Shown: piece by piece, positions 1-8,659 of the stretch
Layout of the letters: every line of letters starts with the position of its first letter
Numbering within the stretch: position 1 is the first letter of the stretch
Assembly: GCF_030247195.1 (NCBI RefSeq)
Contig: NC_080672.1
Coordinates: 367,900,271-367,964,270, forward strand
DNA length: 64,000 nucleotides
Reading direction: 5' to 3'
Source: Topomyia yanbarensis
Taxonomy: Eukaryota > Arthropoda > Insecta > Diptera > Culicidae
Program-made: the position numbers and the translations under genes
The notes under the pieces: model-generated
What the model was told of the DNA's origin: nothing
Database searches by the model: none
Seen by the model: only the letters and a program-made list of their open reading frames with translations

Positions 1-1
1 C

Positions 2-691
2 TCGCTAGGTAGATACTGTACTGTATTCCAAGCTGAAATCTTCGCGATTATGTGCGGGGTACAATCGGCCCTTCAACAGGGATTGTCCGGTAAGGTTATA
101 AATTTCTGCTCCGATAGCCAAGCTGCAATCAAAGCCCTTAGCTCAAACTACTCACGGTCCAAGCTAGTGATCGCGTGCCGAAACCAAATCGAAGAACTAA
201 GCATTGTCAACACTATCTACCTTGTCTGGGTGCCCGGACACTCCGGTATAACTGGAAACGAATGGACTGATGAATTGGCCAGGGCGGGTTCAGCGATTGA
301 CTTCGTTGGTCCTGAGCCCGCCCTGCCAATTTCGACAAGTTGGATAAGGGAAAAAATACGGTCCTGGGCTTCGTCCGAGCACCGCAATTATTGGAATAAT
401 CTACAAACGTGTCGCCAAACAAAGGCATTTCTAGAACAACCGTGCCCAGTGACTTCGAGAAATCTCCTACACTTTTCGAAGCTCCACTGCGGCATGCTGA
501 CCAGGGCTTTCACCGGCCACTGCAAACTCAATTATCACATGGCAACTATTCAGCGCGCTGAGACCTTTTCATGTGATCTTTGTGAATCCGACTACGGAAC
601 CTCATATCATCTGATATGCAACTGTCCAGCGGTAGCGCAATTGCGATTTCGAGTTTTCGGCCGTCCTTACATAGAAGATATCATGTTTTGA
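2..691 (+). CDS. Non-LTR retrotransposon ORF2, C-terminal RNase H and tail (5' cut by window edge)
   Basis: The reading frame is open from base 2, so the ATG at 50 is internal. Seen: FQAEI at about 32-46 (RNase H catalytic Glu), CSDSQAA (second acidic residue), then VPGHSGITGNEWTDELA, which carries the conserved His and last Asp. After it comes a Cys/His-rich tail (CDLC...YHLICNC) usual at the end of ORF2 in I/LOA-type elements of Diptera. The first catalytic Asp and the reverse transcriptase lie outside the window. The protein would cut the RNA strand of the RNA:DNA hybrid during retrotransposition. The frame stays open for 18 codons past the TGA at 689-691 to a TAG at 746-748, and that stretch (RLKLRDILKF) looks like coding sequence, so the TGA may be a nonsense mutation. 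The LOA assignment is by motif resemblance only. Confidence 0.85.
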   Translation, partial: SLGRYCTVFQAEIFAIMCGVQSALQQGLSGKVINFCSDSQAAIKALSSNYSRSKLVIACRNQIEELSIVNTIYLVWVPGHSGITGNEWTDELARAGSAIDFVGPEPALPISTSWIREKIRSWASSEHRNYWNNLQTCRQTKAFLEQPCPVTSRNLLHFSKLHCGMLTRAFTGHCKLNYHMATIQRAETFSCDLCESDYGTSYHLICNCPAVAQLRFRVFGRPYIEDIMF

Positions 692-1030
692 CGACTGAAA
701 CTCAGAGACATACTAAAGTTTCTTATCCAATGTGGTAAAGAGCTTTAGGCTTACTCGCAGGCGAGTTAAACTACTTGTGAGTTTAACTTACCTGCTGTTT
801 GTTTTCTTTTATGTTTGTGTTGTTATTTTTCCCACCCTTCCAATTCTACTTCCTCCCTGCTCCTTCTCCTTTCCTTCCGCTCAGGTAATGATGAAAAGAC
901 ACGGCAAGGCACAAATCCCCGACTACATACGGGGAACGTGCCATTTGAGCCAATATATTCTGATACCTGATCATCCGCGGCGATCACGATATCTCAGGAA
1001 CCGATTATCCGATCAATCTTAAATTTTTAC
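692..1030 (+). mobile_element. 3' end of the same non-LTR element (readthrough codons and 3' UTR)
   Basis: This follows the RNase H frame directly. It holds 18 readthrough codons, a pyrimidine-rich stretch (about 790-880) and a GC-richer block (about 890-1015) before AT-rich DNA resumes. No poly(A) or short tandem tail is obvious, so the exact 3' end is not fixed. The 96-residue frame at 732-1022 shows no recognisable domain and is taken as chance. Confidence 0.5.
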
Positions 1031-1240
1031 TGATTGTTCCTTATAATATCAGCTACTTTGATTACAAAAATAATTTTACTGGATTGACCACATCATTTTT
1101 CTTCGATCGGAATTCGAACACAATTTGTGATGCGCGTGAAAAATAAGTTGGGCAATAATGGGTTAATATTGAAAAGAAAAATTGGAGGCTAATGTCTACA
1201 ATGTTCTAGGATCCCTACATGTATTGGCTGTGTATGTTTA

Positions 1241-1283
1241 GACTAGACTAGACTAGACTAGACTAGACTAGACTAGACTAGAC
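1241..1283. repeat. (GACTA)n microsatellite, about 8.6 copies
   Basis: Uninterrupted 5-bp tandem repeat. No gene overlaps it. Confidence 0.95.
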
Positions 1284-1312
1284 ACAAAAAGATAACGTTA
1301 AAGAATTTGTAT

Positions 1313-2180
1313 AAAATTCGGCCGTCAGCAGCAGTGATGCCATGAAAAGTGGAATTTTCATCAATCTTTAGGGCAAACGGTTTTTGTTTATTAACTTTTT
1401 CCACAAGCATCAGATCGTTTCGCGTTTCGAAAACACTACTGACGTAAACTCAGCCGTTTCCACGTTAGCTACCAATCATCGCTTGAAACATTTTATTTTC
1501 AATTGCCAAATTACTTTGAAAATACACGAGATAAGCCACTGTTATAATATATAATTATGTTATATTTTGATAATTCAAACCTTTTTTTAACTGTTCAGAA
1601 TGTTGTTTAAAGAGTTATATTAATGAAATGGCTTTAAGGGGATCAGCAACGAACAGCCAGCAATAATGTTGAAGATATTAAAGATTGTGTCTTCAGTCAA
1701 GTTGTTGGCAAAAGTTTGACCTACAAGTTTGCCGAAGACACAATTTTAATAAATACACTTGCAAGAAAGTTGATAAATATATCTTACTTTTAAAGAGATT
1801 AATCATTAAAGTAACAACACCATATGAAAGGGCTTGTAATGTCCACTAATTCCTCCGAAGACGTCATTGTACCAAATGTAACGATTTAGGCGTAATTAAT
1901 ATATCGCACGATTTTGGCAAAAAAAAACCACTGTGTCTTTAAAGTTTACATGGGAAAATCGTCTTTTACAAAATAATTCTTCCAACAGTCGCCCATTGCC
2001 AGCTAAAAATGAATCGATGTCTGAATTTTATAGGAAATTTTTCAAAGAAAAAAATGTCTCGAAGACCACGAAATGATCTGACACTTGTGGAAATAGCTAT
2101 TAAGCAAAAACCGAATAATGTTCTGACGAATGATGAAAATTTCTATTTTCGTAGTATCACTGCTACTGACGGTTGAATTG
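1313..2180. mobile_element. Foldback (long inverted repeat) element
   Basis: The sequence at about 1317-1440 returns as its reverse complement at about 2060-2175. Shared landmarks are CGTCAG(C/T)AGCAGTGAT at the tips and a TTTCCACAAG...TCAGATC block further in. The middle (about 1620-1945) matches, in reverse, the left part of the foldback at 31.4 kb, including the paired GTCTTC/GAAGAC and CAACTTTG-type motif. There is no coding capacity. Target duplications were not identified. Confidence 0.6.
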
Positions 2181-2296
2181 TGTATAACATTTTTAATTTC
2201 CTCTTATTGCGTACAAAAGAAGCCTCATTTTAACTCTTAAAACAGCTTAGATCATTGATTTCGATACAATAAGAGAAAGTAAAAACAAATTGTTTG

Positions 2297-2552
2297 TAAT
2301 TCGACAGCCATCAGCAGTGGTGCCAGATAAAATGAATATTTTATCAATCGTCAGGGCATCAATCAGTTTCCTCTTATCAATTTTTTCCACAAGCGTCAGA
2401 TCGTTTCGAGGTCTTCGAGACTTGGATTATTTGTTTAATTTCCTATGAAAACCACATAACAATTTATTTTGGGAAGGCACTCGGCGACTCTTGGAACAAT
2501 TATTTTATGAAGATCAATTTCCCCCGAAATCCCATATAAACTTTAAACCATG
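2297..2552. repeat. Extra arm of the foldback family
   Basis: It is similar in direct orientation to 1317-1440 and, over its whole length, to the reverse complement of about 1935-2175. The two make a second inverted pair with a spacer of about 120 bp. Shared blocks include the TCAGATCGTTTCG segment and a GGCGACT...TTGGAA(C/G)AATTATTTT segment. Confidence 0.6.
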
Positions 2553-2665
2553 GGCGCGAAAGTATAGTTTCATCGATCGAGCTGAGAATTTGCACAGTTA
2601 TTCTAGGACCTAAGTGGTACACAAAAAGTTACTCGGAGCAGGTATCTAGTTTTTGTCCCACAATA

Positions 2666-3885
2666 AAGGGTGTCCCACATCAAATTTCGTCACGGAAAAA
2701 ACGCTGTAGAAAATAACCCATTGGGTATTTTCTCTTGAAGCTTTGGGAAGAACTAGTTTAGAGTGTATTGTTTACGCTGTATTTATATCGCTGTCAGTTT
2801 TTCGAATATTGGAAAAAATGGTGTCATCCGAAAAGCAACGTCACGTATTGATTTTGCGCAAGCACCTGGAAAATTCTCAACTCTCTCATCGAGACATCGG
2901 AAAACAACTCGTAATCCTATATTCAACGGTGAGTAGTGTGATTGAACGTTACTACCAAACTCTGAGCATCGAACGGAAGTAGAAATATAATCACACTTTT
3001 TGGTCACCAAGTATTCTATTAGAAATCAGGATAACAAGCGTGTAAGCGGAATCCCAAGCCTTCGGTCAGTGGTGTGACCAAAAAGTTGAATCTGTCTCAT
3101 GTTGGCCAAGGTCCTGGATGGACTACATACGTACAAAGTGCAGAAGGCTCCAGAACATGATAAACGGCAAAATACGGTTGGAAAGTCACGGGTCTGGAAA
3201 CTACACCCAGATGCTGTCGAAGCCTGCGACAATGCGGATTTCTTGCAACTTCCGGGGCTACTGTTCTTCAATGCTTAGTATAAGTTTGATGTTCCGGAGG
3301 AATTAATAAAGCAAAAACATACAAAGTTTGGCAATAAATATATCATTTGGCAAGCGATCTGATCATGTGGCAAACGGAATACCGGGACTACCTCAAGGAG
3401 TGTCTATAGAAGTGTCTGCTTCCTCTGTTGAAGCAACACGAGGGCCCTACGATCTTCTGGCCGAATCTAGCATCGTGCCACTATTCAAATGTTGTCCTGG
3501 AGTGGTACGGAGGCAACGGGCTCACTTTCGTACCCAAGGACATGAACACCCCCCTCGCCCCCCCCCCCCTCTGCCCAACGCATCGGAGCTAAGGTCCATC
3601 GAAAAATACTGGCCAATTACGAAGCAGGCACTACGGAAGCATCCCAAGGAGGTAAAGTCTGAGGAAGACATGAAGAAAAAGTGGGTTTCCGTACAGAAGA
3701 AGCTGTAACCAGATGTTGCACAGAACTTAATGAGTTGAGTTAAGCATAAGGTACGAGCGTACGGTTATGGTATTGAAGTTGAAAGAAATAAATATGTCAA
3801 AACATACAAAGTTTGAAAAGGATCGGTCCATTAGATAATTTTCTACAGTTTTTTTCCGTGAAGCAACTTGATGTGGGACACCCTT
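2666..3885 (+). mobile_element. Dead DD37E (ITmD37E-type) Tc1/mariner transposon with both TIRs
   Basis: Flanked by TA at 2664-2665 and 3886-3887. The left end AAGGGTGTCCCACATCAA and the complement of the right end agree over about 47 bp with a few mismatches. The element is 1220 bp and contains a broken transposase. The TIR differs from that of the copy at 60151, so it is another subfamily. Confidence 0.9.
2818..3795 (+). pseudogene. DD37E transposase remnant
   Basis: The ATG at 2818 opens a helix-turn-helix-like N-terminus (SQLSHRDIGKQL..STVSSVIERY) that aligns with the N-terminus of the transposase at 60302. The frame then breaks repeatedly. A linker block (about 3118-3180) and ADFLQLPG remain, but the DDETY motif before it is deleted. 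The second catalytic site reads FWPNLASCHYS, so the catalytic Asp is Asn here. The C-terminal block ELRSIEKYW is readable, and KKKWVSVQKKL ends at a stop (3706-3708) with homologous sequence beyond it. Frameshifts, stops and two lost catalytic residues rule out activity. Confidence 0.85.
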
Positions 3886-3887
3886 TA

Positions 3888-4241
3888 GTGTATACTCTAC
3901 AAATCAAATAACCGGTTCCAGATTTATGCAGAAATTCCGTAGGCTCTGTCCGAGGGTTATTTTAGAAATTTTCATAGATTTTCCAAAGTATGGCTTTCAG
4001 TTGAACATGACTATAAACAAATCGTATATGTAAACTCTCTGAATTCATTTTAAAACCTTATTGGCAATTTTAGGGCATACTGGAACCGCTTCTAGAGGAC
4101 TTGGTAAATTTAAAAATGGTCCAACCATACCGAACGGCATATCAAATATCACAAATGTGCACGAGGAATAGGGTGTAAATTAAGCATCTGCAAGCTATTT
4201 CTGAACATTTTCGTAAAAACTTGTAATTCCTTCTTGGAGGG
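3888..4241. other. AT-rich intergenic DNA
   Basis: No reading frame, repeat or RNA motif recognised between the DD37E element and the next MITE. Confidence 0.5.
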
Positions 4242-5298
4242 GAGTGTCCCCGGTTATGGGCCACCTACAATTTTTGACGTGTGAATTTTGCTAGCACTGT
4301 GAATCTTTGCACCGCGTCACATCATAAAGGAAGCTACGGCCATTCCGAACCGAAAAGATCCATCCGCATTGCACTGTTGCTGTCAGCCGAACAGTGATTT
4401 TAAAAATTTTAGCGAATGACATTTTCCCAGTAAAATCAGTTAATAAAAGACGACGAGTAAAAAACTGAGCGTTGCGACATCATTGAGTTCATCGGCTGTA
4501 ACACACGTAAGTGGTCATGGAATTGGAAATGTATATGAAATATGCACACAGTTATTGTACTTCTTTCAATTATTATTCCGACTTGGATGTGTCACATGCA
4601 GAGTTAAAAATAATCGAAGCTCTTTTTTGACGGCTGAAAATGAACCTGATGCGACTCGCGGTGAATAGAAAAAATATTCATTCAAATATCCATGTTATTC
4701 ATTCAGTTGAATATCGTACAATATATTCATTTCACTGGTTATCTAGGAAAATGTTTTCAAATGCCGGCAAAGCATATAAAACAACAATTGTCATCGCATA
4801 CATTGTGTCAGGGCCTACTTTGATGCGTTTGATTCGTTGCTGCACGTTCGCTTCGTGTAATAATCGGAGACGAATGAAAATCTGCATAGATGAATGGGTG
4901 GTTTGTTCGTTTGACGTTTTCAGCTGCGTCACTGAATATTGAAAATGAATGCTGCTGAATATGATCAATTTTCATTCAATGAATTTGAATATTTTTAACT
5001 CTGGTCACATGATTAAAAATTTGGTTGTTATAGACCCAAAAAATTAATAAAGATTCTAAAACATAGGTTTACAGGTGCATAGGTTTACATCATACTTTTG
5101 CTTTGTTAATAAATTTTTTCTAAGTGGCCCACAACCAGGGACAAATATGTTCTTGGCCAAAAAACTCCTCAGAAAATTTTTAGTAACTTTGAATTTCGAT
5201 ACATTAATCGGCAGAGTATATGTAGAACTTAGCATACAAAGGATCAAAACTAAATTCATGGACAAAAAGAAAAACCTGACCCACAATTGGGGACACTC
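4242..5298. mobile_element. MITE-like element with GAGTGTCCCC ends, host of a nested MITE
   Basis: The left end (GAGTGTCCCC, then two bases, TTATGGG) is matched by the reverse complement of the right end (GAGTGTCCCC, then AATTGTGGG). It is about 1.06 kb, with no transposase. A 405-bp hAT-type MITE sits inside it and is therefore younger. Target duplications are not clear. Confidence 0.6.
4599..5003. mobile_element. hAT-type MITE with perfect 8-bp target duplication
   Basis: Flanked on both sides by GTCACATG (4591-4598 and 5004-5011). The tips are CAGAGTTAAAAATA and its inverse. An 8-bp duplication with a CA-starting TIR fits hAT elements. The 405 bp encode no transposase; the open frames inside (for example 4640-4942) are incidental. 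Confidence 0.9.
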
Positions 5299-5659
5299 AC
5301 CATTCAGCCTATGCTTATGCATCCAAAGTTGCCGAAGAAAAATTAGGCATTAGAATTAAATATAGAAATTATGATGAGAAAGATCTAATGCAAACTTAGG
5401 GAAACTTTATAGAATATGATATTGATCGCGCCAGCGATTAGTCCCTACGTTGTGTGTTGTACTGCAGTCGGCAGAAGGGAACCAGATATTTTAGGTGCAC
5501 AGATCGACAAACAATACGAATGCGACGAATTTTCTGGTCACAACCAGATATGGCTACACGGTCGATACGGCCTGAATAATAAAAACTATGCTTATGCCGG
5601 ACCAACCGCCCACGGCGGTGGTCTTACTTGGAATGAACAGTAATTTTATTCTGAGAACC
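5299..5659. other. Intergenic DNA with an unassigned small reading frame
   Basis: A 75-codon frame (5416-5643, plus) has a more protein-like composition than its surroundings (CDEFSGHNQIWLHGRYGLNN..) but matches nothing I recognise. It could be a remnant of a transposon protein or chance. Confidence 0.3.
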
Positions 5660-6124
5660 ATTTACATTATATCTAATAACTTCCTTACTTCTACACTTAC
5701 ATTAGCTGTCTGCTGGCTGTACCTGACAAGCTGAGATAGGTTAAAGAGGAATTGTAGTCGCAGGGTAAGGGAGCGTACAATAACAACGTTGCGCCGCAAC
5801 AGATATGTTTCTCCCCAAAGAGAAAAATTTGAGTGAAAACCCAATTTTTCTTTTAATTTTTTATGGAATTTGCCTTTCGACTTCGTCTCATCAGAATCCG
5901 ATATTAACTTAGTGACAGGACTAAGCTAGCGCAGGCTTAACGTTAGCTAAAAAAAGACCGAGACACAATTTGTGTTCCGGAGCAAATCCCTAGTCAGTTT
6001 TTTTGCAGGGCATCACGCTCGACTAGGAGTTTGTTCAGGAACACAAATTGTGTCTCCATTTTTTGGAACTAACGTCAATCCGGCGCTAGCTTAATCCCGT
6101 CACTAAGTTAGTGTCGGATTCTTA
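5660..6124 (-). repeat. Hairpin-bearing repeat, copy A, with hammerhead-like core
   Basis: The interval 5890-6124 is an imperfect inverted repeat. GAATCCGATATTAACTTAGTGAC at the left is mirrored by a variant at the right, and both flanks carry GACACAATTTGTGTTCC-type inner arms. Past the left arm, on the minus strand, comes a 20-nt hammerhead-like core and then a stretch shared with copy B (CAAATTTTTCT..GGAGAAA). A related copy lies at 8005-8255 in the opposite orientation. Confidence 0.6.
5875..5894 (-). ncRNA. Hammerhead-ribozyme-like catalytic core (candidate)
   Basis: The minus strand reads CTGATGAGACGAAGTCGAAA. This is the conserved CUGAUGA box, a 3-bp stem II (GAC/GTC, loop GAA), then the GAAA box, exactly as in hammerhead ribozymes. 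The bases before it (GGATT) can form stem I with AATCC in the opposite hairpin arm. I could not find a convincing stem III and UH cleavage triplet, so activity is not shown. Hammerheads are known in Penelope-like elements and satellite repeats of animals. A chance match or a decayed motif remains possible. Confidence 0.35.
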
Positions 6125-8004
6125 GCTTAGGTGGACTACCCGTAGTTGCACTTCGTGATTGACCGGATGAGCGAAACTGCACAATGAACCCAAAAAATAC
6201 ACGTTTGAGAGGAGCAAATCGTTCGCACTGAGCATGTTTTACTAACCCAACATTTGTATAAAGTGGTTAATAACGACGCCGGCCACGTCCAATGCTGTTC
6301 TACCGGGGAAGGAAAGGAATGTTAGTTTGACACTCGCTGTAGATAGAGTCCGAGACTACCTATGGATCTCCACGAGCATTGGAATTGTGTTAGTAGGAAA
6401 GGGTCAGGAGCAGGCCCGTGCGCATAATATTCTCATGGGGAGGTTTTGATTTTTTAGGTTCCTTATAAAATAAAGGTATAGAAAAGCCGTCTTACTTTGA
6501 AGTTTTTTTTCCGAGTCCTGGAGGGCCGAGTCTTGTGTACTAATCGACTTAGCTCAACAGTTTGGGTGACTTTCTGTTATCGAGAAGGAATCTTCAATAG
6601 ATACCGATGCCTGCTAGCCCATGGTAGTGTCGGATTGGTTTGTAGTGATTCAGCCTACCTATTAAACGTCTTGTATCTCGCAATCCTCATCCATCGGTGG
6701 CAATCGTTAGGTACTACTTCAGTAGGGATTATGCTCTTGCTCTTGTGCTGCTTGCTGATTGTGTTTATCGTTCATGTTTTTTCCATTGCTGCTTTTTTTG
6801 CTTACTGTCCAAACTTCTCGGTATATCCAACCCACTCAGAACTGCTGCAAATACCGTCACCTGTTGAGACACGAACCACCTCGAAGGTGTCAACTATAGA
6901 GATTTACATCTCATTACAACCATCCTCGAGGGGTTTCTAGTCCTTCTTGGCGCTACTCGTTCCTATTTATCTGCTAGCTGGTGCTGAGAGTTCCTCGGCG
7001 GCCGTATTTCTCCCGATACGATCGTGTGAGCCATTTAGGTATCAGCTCTCCAACGGAGACGATAATTAGCGGTGAATTTTCTCCATACAACGATATCCCC
7101 AATTTCTCCGACTTCGTGCTTTGCCTAGTTAGCTCCTGTTGCTTGCCCGCTGACCGACCTTTGCTCTGTAACTGATCTACTTACAACTGTTGCTAATATC
7201 GAAATGTGTCGAAACATGAATCGATCCAGAGAAGAAGACCAATTTGACATACATTCCTTTCCAGCCACTTTCGCAAGATTTCTTATTTAGTTTCTGAAAC
7301 GACTTTTTCTAGAATGACTGAGCTCAAATGACACGGCTGGAAATATATTTTTTTCATGGGCATGAGGTTAATAAATATAAAAGTAATTCAAAACCCTCAT
7401 GGGAGGGGTTTGAACCTCCAAAACTCTCCCCTTGCGCACTGGCCTGGTCAGGAGGTATGTCTTGGTAGACAATATGATATTAGCGATATGTACGACAGTC
7501 GCACGCGATAAATTTTCGAGAACTTTAAACGAGCAACTTGAGCTCCGGACAGCTGGCCATCAGGAGTGTTGCGTCTTATTTACACGTCAATGATTGTTTC
7601 CAGATCTTTTTACTTTTCGTTAAGCTTGAGCGATAAAATGTCTTGAAATATATTTAATCATTTTTTTTAAAGGAAAAGACTGAATAGTCTCGAAAAAACT
7701 AATCGAAAATTGTAAACAAACCGAAGCTACAAGAGAAAACTCGATTTTATTTGTGAAGAGAACATGAAATAATTTTGAGCGGCCCAAAATGAGCATTAAC
7801 TGTACCGAAAGCTTTACTGTGGACGATGGATACATTAACAGCTCCACGTACGCGTCGTTTGTACCCGCTTGAACCAGCCTCGGGTCCCAGCAATAATGGC
7901 ATTAGGTGGCTCGTACCCCAGTTGGCACCGCGGGGATGTAAGGGGAGTATCCGAGGTGAATGGCGACATAGTTTTGCCTCATGTTGCACAATAATACAGT
8001 TTTG
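6125..8004. other. Repeat-derived intergenic DNA without a recognised gene
   Basis: The longest frame (6497-6940, 147 codons) has one hydrophobic stretch but no known domain, and its codon pattern looks random. The block at 6290-6420 is GC-richer and resembles dispersed mosquito repeats by impression only. Nothing else is supportable. Confidence 0.4.
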
Positions 8005-8255
8005 CCAATCACTAAGTTAGTATCGGATTCTTATGAGACAAATTCAAAACGCAAATTTCATAACAAATTTAGGTTTAGGTTTTGTGCGCTTTACGGGCAA
8101 ATGTTCGCAAATTTTTCTTCACCAAGGAGAAAATTTGGTAAAACCACTTTTGATAGTGAAGGGAACAAAACCTATAACTAATCTAGTTATGGAAATTGCG
8201 AAACACAAGATTGGAGCTAATTAATCTTAGCTCTAAGTTGATGTCGGATTCTGAT
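8005..8255 (+). repeat. Hairpin-bearing repeat, copy B (decayed)
   Basis: CACTAAGTTAGTATCGGATTC and the following TATGAGACAAATTC at about 8010-8044 correspond to the stem I and hammerhead-like region of copy A in the other orientation. Here the core is mutated (CTTATGA, AAAA in place of GAAA). The end at about 8230-8253 again has GTCGGATTCTGATGA, so both ends carry the motif. Confidence 0.55.
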
Positions 8256-8496
8256 GACTTTATACCTAATATATAGAATGATTCAACCTGAAAATTTTAA
8301 AAGTTCGCATAAATTCCGAATGATATTTGCATTCAATTAAAAAAAAAGCATAACCACCAATAGGTACTCGGTACGGGGAATGGAACGCGTGGTAAATATG
8401 TCACTCGAAGCCGTAGGAAACGCTCTCAGTTAATCAGTAGGGGGAAGGTTATCAAAATAAAGAAAAGCAACCGTGTTTTGTGTGGTTTAAAAACAA
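8256..8496. other. Intergenic DNA downstream of the minus-strand gene
   Basis: AT-rich; no repeat or gene recognised. It should contain the transcription termination zone of the gene ending at 8660. Confidence 0.4.
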
Positions 8497-8502
8497 TTTA
8501 TT
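8497..8502 (-). promoter_or_regulatory. Poly(A) signal AATAAA
   Basis: TTTATT on the plus strand is a canonical AATAAA on the minus strand, about 160 bp after the stop codon of the minus-strand gene. This gives a short 3' UTR. Confidence 0.65.
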
Positions 8503-8659
8503 AACAACGGATATAACAGTTGCTTGCTTTGTGTCAGTGTCTCTATCGCAAATCGGACGACGATGAACAAGATGAGGTTAAGCAGGGAAGATGAAGCCAC
8601 AGCAAATTGAAAGCATGTAGGAACAATGTCTAAAAGCTACCACTGATCACAAATTATTG

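Noticed and set aside
4640..4942. 100-codon frame
   Set aside because: Lies entirely within the hAT-type MITE and has no homology I recognise.
6497..6940. 147-codon membrane-protein-like frame
   Set aside because: One hydrophobic stretch only, no domain, surrounded by repeat-like DNA; likely chance.
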